A stretch of 64,000 bases of DNA from Mycobacterium sp. E3198 (GTDB taxonomy: Bacteria; Actinomycetota; Actinomycetes; Mycobacteriales; Mycobacteriaceae), in assembly GCF_001667015.1 (NCBI RefSeq), contig NZ_LZIS01000044.1, positions 1 to 64,000 on the forward strand, given 5' to 3'. A program made the position numbers and the translations under genes. This document shows, piece after piece, positions 8,916 to 18,965 of the stretch (its first letter is position 1; every line of letters starts with the position of its first letter). The notes beneath the pieces were generated by a model, which worked only from the letters and a program-made list of their open reading frames with translations, ran no database searches and was not told the origin of the DNA.

Positions 8916-10304
8916 TTAGGACGCTGCTTGCTCGCCGTCCTCGTCGTCCTCGTCGTTGTTGTCGGGGTGGAGGAGTTTTTCGGGGTGGTGGTAGGTGTTG
9001 GTGCGGGGTTGGCCGCGGTCGAGGTGCGGCGGCGGAATCCACTCCGTCTCCCCGCGGGCGTTGGTGCGGGTGGTCCAGCCTTGTTCGGCGAGTCGGTTGT
9101 CGGGGCCGCAGGCCAGGGTGAGGTCGTCGATGTCGGTGCGGTGGTTGGCGGTCCAGCCTTTGATGTGGTGGACCTGGCTGTGGTAGGCGGGGGCGTCGCA
9201 GCCGGGTTTGGTGCAGCCGCGTTCTTTGCCGTAGAGCATGATGCGCTGCGCCGGGGAGGCGATCCGCTTGGTGTGATGCAGCGCTAAGGATTTGGCTTTG
9301 TCGAAGATGGCCAGGTAGTGGTGGGCGTGGCCGGCCCAGCGGATCACATCCGACATCGGCACCAGGGTGCCCCCGGCGGTCAGCGCTTTGCCGGCGGCGG
9401 CCTCCAACTCGCGCAGCGTGGTGGTGACGATGATCGACACCGGCAGCCCGTTGTGGCGGCCCAGGTCCCCGGAGGCGAACAGCCCGCGCAGCCCGGCCAG
9501 GAATGCGTCGTGGTTGCGCTGGGGTTGGGTACGGGTGTCGCGCCGCACGGCGTCGTCGTCGGGTGTTGCGTCGACCACGGGTAGTTCATCGTCGGGGTTG
9601 CAGGCGCCGGGGGCGCCGAGCTTGGCGACCAACGCTTCGATGGCGGCCCGCAGCTCCGGGGTGATCAGCCCGCTGACCGGTGACATCCCGTCGTATTGCT
9701 GGGCGCCCAGGATGATGCCGCGCTGGCGGGCGCGTTCGGTGTCGCTGAATTCCCCGTCGGGGTGCAGTACGGCCATCAGGCGCTGGGCGTAGTTGGCCAA
9801 CTCGTCGGGGCGAAACCCGCGGGCTTTGCCGGCCAGGTCGGCTTCGGCGTGCGCCCGGGTGAACACGTCGATTTCGGCGGGCAGGTGGGCGAAAAAGCCG
9901 CGGATCACCCTGACCTGCCCGTCCCCGATCAACCCGTCGCGTTGCCCCGCGGCGGTCGCGGCCAGCTTGGGTGCCAGCGGCTCACCGGTCAGCGCCCGGC
10001 GCTCACCGAGATCCTCGGCCTCATCGACGCGCCGGCCGGCCTCGGTCTTGGTTAGGCGCAATCGGTCGGCCAGCGCCGAGCGCAGCGTGCCGCCCAACTC
10101 GGCCTTGCTGGCCTGCGCCCCGAGCTGATTGATCAACGCGTGCCCCGGTGTGCGTAGCCGGCGCGCCACGCTTTCCAGGCGCTCTAAGGCTCGCAGCCGT
10201 TCTGGGGTGGTGAACACATCAAACGACAACGCACACAACCGGTCCACATCGGCGCGCAGCGCATCGAAGACCTCCACGATCTCCTCACGACTGCTCGCAC
10301 CCAT
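8916..10304 (-). CDS. DUF222 / HNH endonuclease-domain protein, 13E12 repeat family
   Basis: 462 residues from the ATG at 10304 ([13 protein letters not shown]). Residues about 30-330 form the DUF222 domain. The C-terminus holds an HNH motif: Cys pair in [19 protein letters not shown], and a downstream GPDNRL. An acidic tail follows. The family is the multi-copy 13E12 repeat of mycobacteria; in M. tuberculosis its copies are integration targets of prophage phiRv1. Function is unproven. The frame stays open upstream opposite the next gene, but family homology and codon context begin near 10304. It is divergent from the NHL gene over 228 bases. Confidence 0.9.
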   Translation of the reverse strand: MGASSREEIVEVFDALRADVDRLCALSFDVFTTPERLRALERLESVARRLRTPGHALINQLGAQASKAELGGTLRSALADRLRLTKTEAGRRVDEAEDLGERRALTGEPLAPKLAATAAGQRDGLIGDGQVRVIRGFFAHLPAEIDVFTRAHAEADLAGKARGFRPDELANYAQRLMAVLHPDGEFSDTERARQRGIILGAQQYDGMSPVSGLITPELRAAIEALVAKLGAPGACNPDDELPVVDATPDDDAVRRDTRTQPQRNHDAFLAGLRGLFASGDLGRHNGLPVSIIVTTTLRELEAAAGKALTAGGTLVPMSDVIRWAGHAHHYLAIFDKAKSLALHHTKRIASPAQRIMLYGKERGCTKPGCDAPAYHSQVHHIKGWTANHRTDIDDLTLACGPDNRLAEQGWTTRTNARGETEWIPPPHLDRGQPRTNTYHHPEKLLHPDNNDEDDEDGEQAAS

Positions 10305-10379
10305 GCCGCCAACCCTACGAAGACCCACCGACACAAATGGCCGCGATGGGGCCAGTGAAACGCCTGTGACATAAGGGAT

Positions 10380-10451
10380 TTCCGGAATTACGTCGATTTG
10401 CCGCCGCGGCGGCCGCATGGTGCGACGATGTGCTGACACAGTTCCGGAATT
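10380..10451. promoter_or_regulatory. Two identical TTCCGGAATT palindromes in a divergent promoter region
   Basis: TTCCGGAATT occurs at 10380-10389 and again at 10442-10451. Each has an 8-base perfect palindromic core, and they are spaced 62 bases apart, close to six helical turns. They lie in the longest non-coding stretch of the window, between the DUF222 gene and the NHL-repeat gene, about 80-150 bases before the latter. The arrangement suits a dimeric regulator binding two sites on one face of the helix. The regulator is unknown. Confidence 0.4.
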
Positions 10452-10532
10452 GGGATCGGTAGCAAAGCAGACGGCAAGAATTTCGCAAGTGATCGGCCGT
10501 ACCTTTCGGCCTGACGGAGCGAAAGGAACACG

Positions 10533-12731
10533 ATGATCGATCAGGACGACCCCGAGAAGCGGATCGCCGATCTCGAGCATCGACTCGCCGGCCGAAGTTC
10601 GGGTGCCGCCCAGTCGCCGTCGCGGCAATTCGTCGCATCCGCCGCCCCGCCCAGTACCAAGCAGATGGTGAAATACACCAACGTGGCGATGTTCGGGGGC
10701 ATCGCGTCGCTGGGCGCGATATACATGGCGCTCTTCATGGTTGGCGCGCTCGCCGGGTCGGACAAAGTGATGAAGGTCGGTGGCACCGTGGTGTTCATCG
10801 CGTTCTTCCTGCTCGCCATGCCGGCGTACGCGGCGTTTCAGCGCCGGGTCAATCGCCCCAAGAAGGTACTCATCGATGTCGGCGACACGAGCCTGACGGT
10901 CAGCGCGAGGCCGGGAGAAGTCTTTTCCTTCGGTGACGCGCAGTTGGGGAATTGGACTCTGCCGGGGTACGGCGGCGCCTCGAAAGGCGCGGCGCTTCAT
11001 CTGCACAGCGGTGACCACCGGTTTGTTCTCGGCGGTCAAGATCGGCGCATCGCGCCCGAAACACCGTTGGAGGCACCGCCCGTAGACGCCGTGGACGCGT
11101 CGCTGGGGGCCTCGGAGTTCGATGAGCTGCTCGCGTTCGTCGGTCGGTCGCGCGGGCTTGACGTAGCCGCGCCCGCACCGGGGCAACCGACTCGGTGTCT
11201 GCTGGTCCCGAACGCCGCGAGAATGTATTCGTCGTCGTTTTTTGGGATGTTCAAAAACACTGCGACGGCGCTGCGGCTGAATTCCGACCCACCACAACCG
11301 AGCCTGGCGATCGATGTTTCCGACGATGCGATCTCGGTGATCGACGTGAAGAGCCATGCCCGCATTGCCTCGGCTCCCCCTGACCAGGTCACGGCGACGC
11401 CGGCCGCGAGCACCCGCTCGATGCCTTACGTGGGTAAGGTGACGGCGCCCGTCCTGCTTGTGCGCGTTGCCGATTCGCAACCGCTGACCATCGGGTGTCC
11501 CGATCTCTCCGGGCCCCCACAGGCCAGCTGGAGCGGCAGGACCAAGCTCACCTACCGGTTTTCGTGGCGCGGCGACGTGCGCCCGGAGGAAGAACCGGCG
11601 TTTGTGGTCTCGGATGTGGATTGGTTGACGCTGGTCGAAAAATTCGGCTTGGCCCCGCGGCTCGAGGACCGGGTCGGAACCGCCGCGGCCGGGGCCATGA
11701 CACCGCTGGCGCGGCCCAGGCGCAAGCTCTGGATCTACGGCGTCATTTTCGCGGTGATCATGTTCGTCGTTGCCCCCGCGATGATGTTTGTCGCCAGTAG
11801 CATCTGGAACAACCAGCAACTGAAAGCCGATCAGCTGAAGGCGGACCAACAGCGGCCGTTCGCGCTGCCGTTCGCCGACCTGCGCGCCCCGCACGGTGTG
11901 GCGGTGGACGCCGCCGGCAACGTCTACGTCACCGACACCCACACCAATCGCGTCCTGAAGCTGGCGGCCGGATCGGGCACCCAAACCGTGTTGCCCTTCA
12001 CCGGCCTCGACATGTGCGACAACAACATCGAGGCCTCCGTCGGCAGTGTGGCCGTGGACGCCGCCGGCAACGTCTACGTCGCCGACAGCTGCCACAACCA
12101 GGTGGTCAAGCTGGCGGCCGGGTCGAGGACCCAAACCGTGCTCCCCTTCCGAGGGCTGAGTTTTCCCGAGGGCGTGGCGGTGGACGGCGCCGGCACCGTG
12201 TACGTGGTCGATCACGGCGACAGCCTGATACTCAAGCTGCCCGCCGGCGCCAAAGCCGCGACCTCGCTGCCGAAGTCCGGTATCGGGGCCACTCCCGACG
12301 GCGACGTGGCGGTGGACGCGGCCGGGAACGTCTACGCCGGCTTCAGCAGACGTCACTACCGCGTCGCGTCTGACAAGTTCGTGCTGAGACTGGCGCCCGG
12401 GTCGGACGCCTGGACCCAATTGCCCCCAGCCCCAGACAATTCCGGCAAGGGTCTCAGCTCCGGCGAGCAGGACCTGGCGGTGGATTCCGCAGGCAACCTG
12501 TACGCCTTCACCGGGCTCGCCGGAGGCGTGATGAAATTGGCGGTCGGATCGGACAGCTGGGTCGACCTGCGCGGGGCGCCGCCCTTCATCGACCCCCTGG
12601 GCCTGGCGGTGGATCCGGGTGGCAACAGCGTGTACGTCGCCGATCACGTGGGTTCCCGGGCGACCGGAGGCGGCCTCCCCTGGGCGGACGATGACGCCCG
12701 GGGTCTCGTGCTCAAGCTGCCGGCGGGCTGA
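10533..12731 (+). CDS. Membrane-anchored NHL-repeat beta-propeller protein
   Basis: 732 residues with a good AAAGGA ribosome-binding site. The N-terminus ([11 protein letters not shown], about 8-18) can form a short coiled coil. Two membrane helices follow at about 51-73 and 80-105, then a domain of about 290 residues, then a third helix at about 400-426. Residues about 440-732 carry six NHL/Vgb-type blades, each with a [15 protein letters not shown] core. Three helices would place the middle domain in the cytoplasm and the propeller outside if the N-terminus is outside, or the reverse. The propeller recalls the sensor domain of mycobacterial kinase PknD, but no kinase domain is present. Role unknown; possibly an extracellular sensor or scaffold. 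Confidence 0.88.
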   Translation: MIDQDDPEKRIADLEHRLAGRSSGAAQSPSRQFVASAAPPSTKQMVKYTNVAMFGGIASLGAIYMALFMVGALAGSDKVMKVGGTVVFIAFFLLAMPAYAAFQRRVNRPKKVLIDVGDTSLTVSARPGEVFSFGDAQLGNWTLPGYGGASKGAALHLHSGDHRFVLGGQDRRIAPETPLEAPPVDAVDASLGASEFDELLAFVGRSRGLDVAAPAPGQPTRCLLVPNAARMYSSSFFGMFKNTATALRLNSDPPQPSLAIDVSDDAISVIDVKSHARIASAPPDQVTATPAASTRSMPYVGKVTAPVLLVRVADSQPLTIGCPDLSGPPQASWSGRTKLTYRFSWRGDVRPEEEPAFVVSDVDWLTLVEKFGLAPRLEDRVGTAAAGAMTPLARPRRKLWIYGVIFAVIMFVVAPAMMFVASSIWNNQQLKADQLKADQQRPFALPFADLRAPHGVAVDAAGNVYVTDTHTNRVLKLAAGSGTQTVLPFTGLDMCDNNIEASVGSVAVDAAGNVYVADSCHNQVVKLAAGSRTQTVLPFRGLSFPEGVAVDGAGTVYVVDHGDSLILKLPAGAKAATSLPKSGIGATPDGDVAVDAAGNVYAGFSRRHYRVASDKFVLRLAPGSDAWTQLPPAPDNSGKGLSSGEQDLAVDSAGNLYAFTGLAGGVMKLAVGSDSWVDLRGAPPFIDPLGLAVDPGGNSVYVADHVGSRATGGGLPWADDDARGLVLKLPAG

Positions 12732-14010
12732 CCGAGCCGTCCTCGGCCAGGGCCGCGTCGAGCAGGCCGCCGACGTCGTGCCGTTCCCAGAGGTTCAGCA
12801 GGTTTGACAGCATCTGCAGCGGCGCGCGCACGCTTTCGTCGTTCCTGATCCGCGGATCCGTGCGGCTTTCGGGCGCGGCAGCGCCGAATCGCTTGCCGAT
12901 CAACGCCGGCACGTCCAGCAGCCAGGCCACGCCCATTACCGCCGCGTAGAGCAGCGTGTGCCGGAGCAATCGGCCCGGGTCGAGCCGTGGCCCGCCGCAA
13001 TGCTGTGTTTCCGCGACGAACACTTCCAGCAATTCGGCGAAATGCCCATTCCACAAGTCGGTTTCGGCGCCGGACATGGCGCCCCACAGGGCCATGCCCA
13101 TGTTCATCTGCCCGACGCATCCCCAGTCGAGCAGGCCGCAGCGCAGGCCTTCGTCGGCAGCCCGCCAAAACCAAGCGTTGTCGACGTTGGCGTTCCAGTG
13201 GCACAGCGCGACGTAGTCGGAGTCTGCGGCCAGCTGCCGCATCACCGTGTGCTCGTGGCGTGCGACCCGCGGGACGTCTTCGCGGAGGCGCCCCAAGAAC
13301 TCTGGCGAGCGGACGTTGTCGGGCACCAGCCCCGGCCGGCCCGCGACGAAGTGGGCAAGCTGCTCCAGGCGGCGGCCCAGTCTCTCGGCGTCATGCGGTG
13401 CTCGTTCTCCCACGGTCGCGCCAGACACGTTGAGCGGGAAGTGTGCGGCCAGCCGGCCCGGCAGCCGCACCGATCCGTAGCTGCCGGCGAGGCGGCCCAG
13501 CGCGGTGAGCAGCGCGCGGTAGTGTGCGACGGGATCGGGCATCTCGTAGTCCAGGCACTTATGGTAGTGGGGTTCTATACCGTTGCTCCCGAACGGGATT
13601 CGTTCGGTGATCAGGATGCCGGTTCCGCTTGTGCGATGGTAGTCGGCGAATTGCACGGCGGGTACCGCGATGGGAAATCCGGGCGCCCGCGACAGCGTGG
13701 CGAACCGGACCTCCGGCTCCATCTGGGTCTTTCCCCTGTCGCGGATCGGGTCGTCGAGATCGCGGGAGAACTTGACGAACAGGTCGGTGGGCAAGCCGGG
13801 TTGCGTCCTGCCGTATTCGACCGACAGGGTGACTTTGCGTCCGGTGCTGCCGCCGGCGACGTCGCGGTACGCGGTGATGCTCGTGACAATGTTGTCGGCC
13901 GCGAGCGCGCCCGACGCCCGGAACGCGTCGGTGAGAAACCGTGCCCCGCCGCGGCGTAACGCCGCCGGATCGGCCGGGATTGCCAGGCCGAACTGGTCGC
14001 CTTTCACCAC
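12712..14010 (-). CDS. Phosphotransferase-fold protein (APH / ecdysteroid-kinase type)
   Basis: 432 residues. An LFVKF near residue 77 fits the ATP-site Lys strand and ITERIPFG fits the hinge. The catalytic loop reads HWNANVDN (His271 to Asn278) and the DFG-like motif is LLDWG. In standard members the loop is HGDxxxxN, so the usual catalytic Asp is Asn273 here; Asp277 is nearby. The gene may therefore have altered chemistry or only bind ligand. The 3' end overlaps the convergent NHL gene by 20 bases. Its start overlaps the SDR stop by 7 bases, making it the last gene of the operon from 20167. An acyl-CoA dehydrogenase-linked or alcohol-phosphorylating role is possible but unproven. Confidence 0.82.
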   Translation of the reverse strand: MVKGDQFGLAIPADPAALRRGGARFLTDAFRASGALAADNIVTSITAYRDVAGGSTGRKVTLSVEYGRTQPGLPTDLFVKFSRDLDDPIRDRGKTQMEPEVRFATLSRAPGFPIAVPAVQFADYHRTSGTGILITERIPFGSNGIEPHYHKCLDYEMPDPVAHYRALLTALGRLAGSYGSVRLPGRLAAHFPLNVSGATVGERAPHDAERLGRRLEQLAHFVAGRPGLVPDNVRSPEFLGRLREDVPRVARHEHTVMRQLAADSDYVALCHWNANVDNAWFWRAADEGLRCGLLDWGCVGQMNMGMALWGAMSGAETDLWNGHFAELLEVFVAETQHCGGPRLDPGRLLRHTLLYAAVMGVAWLLDVPALIGKRFGAAAPESRTDPRIRNDESVRAPLQMLSNLLNLWERHDVGGLLDAALAEDGSVSPPAA

Positions 14011-14768
14011 GTCTGCTCGGCCGCACGCACCAGCATGTGGTTGACCGCTACCCGGCGTTCCCGCGTCACCATGTAGACCACCGCGTCGGCGATGTCGTCC
14101 GGACGCAACTTGACCATCCCGGCGGTCTGCCGCTCGACCGCCGCTCGCGCCGGTTCGGCCAGATGGGCGAAGATTTCGGTGTCGACGGTGCCGGGGCTGA
14201 CGACCCCGACGCGCACTCGCTTGCCGAGCATCTCCTGGCGGATGCCCTCGCTGAACGCGTTCACGCCGAACTTCGTCAGCGAATACACCGCGGTGTTCGG
14301 TCGCGCGACCCAGCCTCCGGTAGACCCGATGGTGACCAAATCGGCCACGCCGCGCGGGGAGTCGGCGGCCGCGTCGACCAAGTGCGGAAGCGCCGCGCGG
14401 GCGACGTACAGGACCCCGCGCACGTTGACGGCGACCATGTCATCCCAGTCCTGCAAGTCGGCCTCGGTCGCGGGGCCGGACCGCATCAGCCCGGCGTTGT
14501 TCACCACGGTGTCAAGCCGGCCCAGCTCGGCGACGGTGCGTTGCACCGCCGCCGCAACCGCGCCGGCGTCGGTGACATCGCCGGTCACCACCAAGGCTGT
14601 GCCGCCGGCGGATTCGATCTCGGTCTTCAGCTCGGACAGCCGGTCGGCGCGGCGCGCGAGCAGGGCGACCGCGGCACCTTCGGCGGCCAGCGCTTTCGCC
14701 GTCGCCGCCCCGATGCCGCTGCTGGCGCCGGTGACCAGCGCCGCCGTGCCCGCCAGCGTGTCCGTCAT
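14004..14768 (-). CDS. Short-chain dehydrogenase/reductase (classical)
   Basis: 254 residues, starting MTDTLAGTAALVTGASSG. It has the cofactor motif TGASSGIG, the NNAG motif and a catalytic YSLTK. An ARR after the second strand suggests NADP preference. The start overlaps the CoA-transferase stop by 4 bases, and the stop overlaps the phosphotransferase-fold gene, so it is translationally coupled in the operon headed by the P450 at 20167. It likely interconverts a hydroxyl and keto group during breakdown of the same substrate. Substrate not identifiable. Confidence 0.9.
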   Translation of the reverse strand: MTDTLAGTAALVTGASSGIGAATAKALAAEGAAVALLARRADRLSELKTEIESAGGTALVVTGDVTDAGAVAAAVQRTVAELGRLDTVVNNAGLMRSGPATEADLQDWDDMVAVNVRGVLYVARAALPHLVDAAADSPRGVADLVTIGSTGGWVARPNTAVYSLTKFGVNAFSEGIRQEMLGKRVRVGVVSPGTVDTEIFAHLAEPARAAVERQTAGMVKLRPDDIADAVVYMVTRERRVAVNHMLVRAAEQTW

Positions 14769-17107
14769 GGGTGGCCTCCCGTCGGTGTTCCGGTGCCCAG
14801 GATCTCCCGCAGAACGTACTCGGTGTCCTCACCCAGGTCCGGTGCGCCGCGCTCGATCCGCGCCGGGGCGCGCGCCATTCGCCACGACGGCCCCAGTATC
14901 GGACGCTGGCCCTCGCGGTGATCGGAGACGAAGCGATACAACCCCCGGTCCCACAACCGTTGATCGGCAATCACGTCCGCCGCGGTGGCGCTCTCGCTCG
15001 CCGGCACTCCCGACGCCCGCAGCCGGTGGGCGAGTGCCTGGGCGTCGTGGTAGCGGGTGAGCCGCGCGAGCTCGGCGTCGAGCGCCGCGGCGTGACGGTG
15101 TCGCTCATCGATGGTGGAGTACCGCGCGTCGTCGCACAGCTGCGCGGCGTCCAGCGCGGCGCACAAGGCGCGCCATTCGGCATCGGTGGCCACGGCTACC
15201 GTCACCCAGGAATCGTTCGCGCAGGGGTAGCAGCCGTGCGGGCAGAGGTCGGGGTGCCCGTTGCCGTTGGGCCCCAGGTCTTTCCCGGTGAGACTTTGTT
15301 CCAGCAGGCAGTCCCCGATCATCGACGAGAGCGTCTCCACGGCCGACACGTCGACGAACTGTCCCGCGCCGCCCAGCTCCCGATGCAGCAACGCCACCAC
15401 GGCGGCGTAGGCGGCGGCCGCGCCGACCGTGGAATCCCCATAGCGCATGCTCGTCCCGAGCGGCGGGCCGCCCGGGTAGCCGACCAGCGACGCCAGCCCG
15501 GCCAACGCGGCGAAGCATGGCGCATAGCCGGTTTGGTGGCCGAGCGGTCCGTCGTTGCCCCACATCTTGATCGACACCGAAATGATGTCCGGCTTGATGG
15601 CCGTCAGTTGGTCAAAGCCCAAGCCCTGACGTTCCATGGCGCCCGGCCGCAAGTTGTTGATGACGATGTCGGTGCGGGCGATCAGCTCGCGCAGCCGGGC
15701 CATGCCCTCGGGCGACTTGATATCGAGGTCCACACTGAGGATTTCGGGGTTGATGCTGAGAAAGTAGGGGGCGTGGTTGATGTCGGTGCCGCCGTAGGCC
15801 CGCATCTCCTCGGGGGCGGTGGCCGTCTCGATCTTGATCACTTCGGCGCCGAGCATCCCCAGCAGCTTCCCGGCGTACGGGCCGGCCCATACCTTGGTGA
15901 GCTCGACGACGCGCACGCCTTCCAGCGGACCCCCACGGTGTCTTTTGGGCGGCTTGAGTTGCGGCGCCTTGACCGACGGCCGCGTGCGGGGTGCCTCGGG
16001 CTCGCCCAGGATCGAGGCGGTGTGCTGACCGAGAGCCGGTGCGGCGGAGTCTAGTCGGGCCGGTGACGCGCCAAGCGTGTACGGCACCGTAGCGTATGCC
16101 GCGTCGCCCAGCACCGGATGGCGTACGCGCTGGAAGAATCCGCGGTGGCGGTACTGTGGCAAGTGCGGCAAATCGGCGGCATCGTTGACGGGGACCAGTG
16201 GAACCCCCAACCGCTGCGCCCGGTCGGCGGCGCACTCCTTGTCCAGGTCCCGGACCCAGGTGGCGAAGCCGCGCCGAAACGTCGCGACCTTGTCGGCCGT
16301 GACGGAGAACTCCAGCCAGTCGTCGTCGAAGGCGGTCAGCCACTCGGGATGTCCCATGAGTTCCCGCACGCCGAGCCAGTGGGCGCGACTGGTCATGTAG
16401 AGATAGACGAATCCGTCCGCGCAGGCGAAAAACGCCGCGGGGCCGGCCTGGTCGTAATCGCCGCGGCGTCCCTCGGCGGGTACCTCGCCGGTGAGGAATC
16501 GTCCCAGAATGCAGTCGGCGCGGGAGACCAGCACGGCCTGCTGCGACACGTCGATGAATTCGCCCTCGCCGGTGTGCAGGCGCCGGAACAGCGATGACGC
16601 GACACACAGGGCCGCGTCGAGTCCCGCCTCGTAGTCGGCCAGGAACCGGCCCGGCCCCTGCAGCGGCGGCCTGCCGGTGTCGGCATGACTGGGCGTGTGA
16701 TAGCCCCAGCCGCTGGCGTGGAACACGTTGATGCTCTTGGCATTGTCGAGCTCCGCGGGCGCGCCCTGGCCGAAGGGCGTGATCGAGCAGAACACCACTT
16801 TGGGGTGCCGTTCGGACCAGCCGGACGCACGGTCTTCAATCACCGCGTCCGCCGTGCCGATCAGCCCGTGCAGGTCGTCGGCATCGTCCGGCACGACCGA
16901 GCGCTTGTTCGTGTTGAGGTAGGCGAACAGCGCGCTGCCTTCGCGCCCCGCGGCGAGGATGGGTGCCATGGCGCGGGTGGGGCTGCCGCGTTCCGGCGCC
17001 TCGACCTTGATCACCTCGGCGCCGAAATCGGCCAGCAACTTCCCGCAGTACTCCCCCGCGACGGTCTCGGCCAGCTCGACGACCCGGATGCCCGTCAGTG
17101 CCGGCAT
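14765..17107 (-). CDS. Tandem-fused class III CoA-transferase (CaiB/BaiF), two full halves
   Basis: 780 residues, about twice the usual 380-430. The N-terminal half begins GIRVVELAETVAGEYCGKLL and the C-terminal half (from about residue 395) begins GVRVVELTKVWAGPYAGKLL. Each carries the family AEVIKxE segment and a plausible catalytic Asp (ADYEAG in the first, YGDSTVG in the second). A Pro/Lys-rich linker (KPPKRHRGG) joins them. Class III enzymes work as interlocked dimers, so the fusion probably makes a pseudo-dimer in one chain. The role would be transfer of CoA to a carboxylic-acid intermediate, replacing an ATP-driven ligase. It precedes an SDR with 4-base overlap and follows the crotonase by 19 bases. 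Confidence 0.92.
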   Translation of the reverse strand: MPALTGIRVVELAETVAGEYCGKLLADFGAEVIKVEAPERGSPTRAMAPILAAGREGSALFAYLNTNKRSVVPDDADDLHGLIGTADAVIEDRASGWSERHPKVVFCSITPFGQGAPAELDNAKSINVFHASGWGYHTPSHADTGRPPLQGPGRFLADYEAGLDAALCVASSLFRRLHTGEGEFIDVSQQAVLVSRADCILGRFLTGEVPAEGRRGDYDQAGPAAFFACADGFVYLYMTSRAHWLGVRELMGHPEWLTAFDDDWLEFSVTADKVATFRRGFATWVRDLDKECAADRAQRLGVPLVPVNDAADLPHLPQYRHRGFFQRVRHPVLGDAAYATVPYTLGASPARLDSAAPALGQHTASILGEPEAPRTRPSVKAPQLKPPKRHRGGPLEGVRVVELTKVWAGPYAGKLLGMLGAEVIKIETATAPEEMRAYGGTDINHAPYFLSINPEILSVDLDIKSPEGMARLRELIARTDIVINNLRPGAMERQGLGFDQLTAIKPDIISVSIKMWGNDGPLGHQTGYAPCFAALAGLASLVGYPGGPPLGTSMRYGDSTVGAAAAYAAVVALLHRELGGAGQFVDVSAVETLSSMIGDCLLEQSLTGKDLGPNGNGHPDLCPHGCYPCANDSWVTVAVATDAEWRALCAALDAAQLCDDARYSTIDERHRHAAALDAELARLTRYHDAQALAHRLRASGVPASESATAADVIADQRLWDRGLYRFVSDHREGQRPILGPSWRMARAPARIERGAPDLGEDTEYVLREILGTGTPTGGHP

Positions 17108-17126
17108 GGGCGTCCTCTCAAAGCGC

Positions 17127-18095
17127 TCAGGGCTTCTTTCGGCCCGAGCGACTGAGGCGCCATTCCGGCGGGAAGTTCAGGTCGTTGTCCTTGACGACGT
17201 TGTTGAGCCCCTTCTCGAAGGTGCCCTCGGTGAGGTCGACCTCCTGCGCGTCGTTGCTGATCAGCGGCAACATGCCCTCGACCATGCCGGTCAGCAGGCT
17301 GCCGAAGTATTCGCCCTTGTGCTGCTTGTAGAGCTCCAGGAAGGTCTTCTGTACCGCCACCGTGTCCGTTGGGCGGGACCGTGAGCACGCCAGCGCGTAC
17401 TTCTCCGTCTCGGCCTCGAGCTTATCGCGGGGCACCACGCTGTTGACGAAACCGCAGTCGTACATCTCCTTGGCGCTGAAAGGGCGCCCGGTGAACAGCA
17501 TTTCGGAGAACTTCCGCAGGCCCATCGTCTCGGCCCACCACCACAGCCGCGGTCCCCAGCCCACGTAGCGGAAGGCCGGGTGCCCGAACAGGGCATCGTC
17601 GGACGACACCACCAGGTCGGCGTCGCCCGCCTGATAGAAGTGCCACCCGTAGCAGTACCCCTTGGCCTCGATGATGCTGATCTTGCGCAGCTCCTGCAGC
17701 GGCCGGTTCCCGGCGCGGGCCTTGGCGTAGAAGTCGGTGACCGTGGACAGGTAGCGATACGAGCCGCCCGGCGGGTACTTGACGTCGTCATCGTTGATCG
17801 CCAGCTCGTGCAGCAGCGGCAGGCCCGGGTTCTCCAGCATCGGCCGCTGCTCGGGCAGGTCCCCGCCGCTGCCGAAATCCTCGCCCTCGCCGCGGATCAC
17901 GACGACCTTGACGTCGTCGTCGACGTTGCACTTGTGGATCAGGTCTGCGTAGTTCTGCCGCATCCCCAAGGTGGTGGCGTTCTGCGCGTCGGGACGGTCG
18001 AAGGTGATGTAGGCGATCCGGTTTTTCTTGTCCTTCTCGAACTTGATGTACTGCTCGGCTTCCTTCTTCAGCTCCTCGTAGTCGTATTCAGGCAT
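17127..18095 (-). CDS. Crotonase-superfamily protein lacking the usual hydratase glutamates
   Basis: 322 residues from the ATG at 18095, with GGAGAAAG upstream; a GTG five codons earlier would overlap that site. The crotonase oxyanion segment is visible as GEDFGSGGDL. Where enoyl-CoA hydratases carry two catalytic Glu (GGGxE and QPE), this protein reads GYCYGWHFYQAGDAD and FGHPAFRYVG, so neither is present. It is probably an isomerase, hydrolase or C-C cleaving member, not a plain hydratase. An N-terminal charged helix (about 30 residues) and a long C-terminal tail are additions to the core. It lies between SDR and CoA-transferase in one operon. Confidence 0.88.
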   Translation of the reverse strand: MPEYDYEELKKEAEQYIKFEKDKKNRIAYITFDRPDAQNATTLGMRQNYADLIHKCNVDDDVKVVVIRGEGEDFGSGGDLPEQRPMLENPGLPLLHELAINDDDVKYPPGGSYRYLSTVTDFYAKARAGNRPLQELRKISIIEAKGYCYGWHFYQAGDADLVVSSDDALFGHPAFRYVGWGPRLWWWAETMGLRKFSEMLFTGRPFSAKEMYDCGFVNSVVPRDKLEAETEKYALACSRSRPTDTVAVQKTFLELYKQHKGEYFGSLLTGMVEGMLPLISNDAQEVDLTEGTFEKGLNNVVKDNDLNFPPEWRLSRSGRKKP

Positions 18096-18128
18096 AGGGT
18101 CTTTCTCCACTTCTGTTATTTGAGCGTG

Positions 18129-18965
18129 TTATTTGAGCAAGGCGCCCGCGTCGACGGGCAGGGAAACGCCGGTGACGTAACGGGATTCGTCGGAGGCGAG
18201 GAACAGGACGGCGTTGCTGATGTCCGCGGCTTCCACCCAGGGCACCGGCAGGGTGTGCGTCATCTGCGAGAACGGGGCGAAGTCGTCGGGTCCGGGATTC
18301 TCCAGGTCCGGCCTAAACAGGCGGAACGTCACGTCGTTCATGGTCATCGGGGTGTTGACCTGGCTGGGGTGGACCGAGTTCACCCGGATCATGTGCTGAC
18401 CCAGCTCGACGGCGAAGGCGCGCATCAGGCCGATCACGCCGTGTTTTGCGGCGATGTAATGGCCGGTGTAAGGCATGGCCTTGTGCGATCCGACCGAGCC
18501 GGTCAGCACGATGGAGCCACCGTGTCCGCCCGCGATGATGTGCGGCACACCGGCTTTCACGGTGTGCCAGACACCGGAGAGGTTGACGTCGATCATGTCC
18601 TGCCAAACCTTCTCGCCGATCTTGTGCAGCTTGTTGCCGAAGGTGCCGATGCCGGCGTTGGCGACGATGATGTCGAGCCGGCCGAGCTGCTCCACCCCGT
18701 CGTCCACCGCGGTCTTGAGGGCGTCGTAGTCGCGCACGTCGACCTGCGCGGTCACGATCCGGCGATCCCGCGCCTTGACCAGATCGGCGGTCTCGGCGAG
18801 GTCGGCCGGGGTGGAGTGCGGGTAGGCCAGGTTGTCGATGGGGCCGCAGACGTCGACGGCGATGATGTCGGCGCCCTCCTGCGCCAAGCGCACCGCGTGA
18901 CTGCGGCCCTGGCCCCGGGCGGCGCCGCTGATGAGGGCCACCTTGCCCGCCACGCGGCCGGTCAT
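18129..18965 (-). CDS. Mycofactocin-coupled-type SDR
   Basis: 278 residues. It has SGAARGQGRSHA at the cofactor site, NAGIG, and YIAAKHG as the catalytic Tyr/Lys. The C-terminal insertion VNTPMTMND...FRPDLENP is the hallmark of the mycofactocin-dependent SDR family, whose members hold NAD tightly and pass electrons to mycofactocin. Close relatives of the same type lie at 61666-62499 and 62496-63299. It starts 4 bases inside the P450 gene end, so the alcohol made by that P450 is the likely substrate. No mycofactocin biosynthesis genes are in the window. Confidence 0.92.
   Translation of the reverse strand: MTGRVAGKVALISGAARGQGRSHAVRLAQEGADIIAVDVCGPIDNLAYPHSTPADLAETADLVKARDRRIVTAQVDVRDYDALKTAVDDGVEQLGRLDIIVANAGIGTFGNKLHKIGEKVWQDMIDVNLSGVWHTVKAGVPHIIAGGHGGSIVLTGSVGSHKAMPYTGHYIAAKHGVIGLMRAFAVELGQHMIRVNSVHPSQVNTPMTMNDVTFRLFRPDLENPGPDDFAPFSQMTHTLPVPWVEAADISNAVLFLASDESRYVTGVSLPVDAGALLK

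Noticed and set aside
8916..10304. The DUF222/HNH gene as evidence of an inserted mobile element
   Set aside because: No terminal repeats, recombinase or target duplication are visible; the family is a normal resident of mycobacterial genomes.
8916..12647. A single 1243-codon minus-strand frame covering the DUF222 gene and all of the NHL gene region
   Set aside because: Only the part up to 10304 has family homology; the rest is antisense to a clearly coding gene and open because of high GC.
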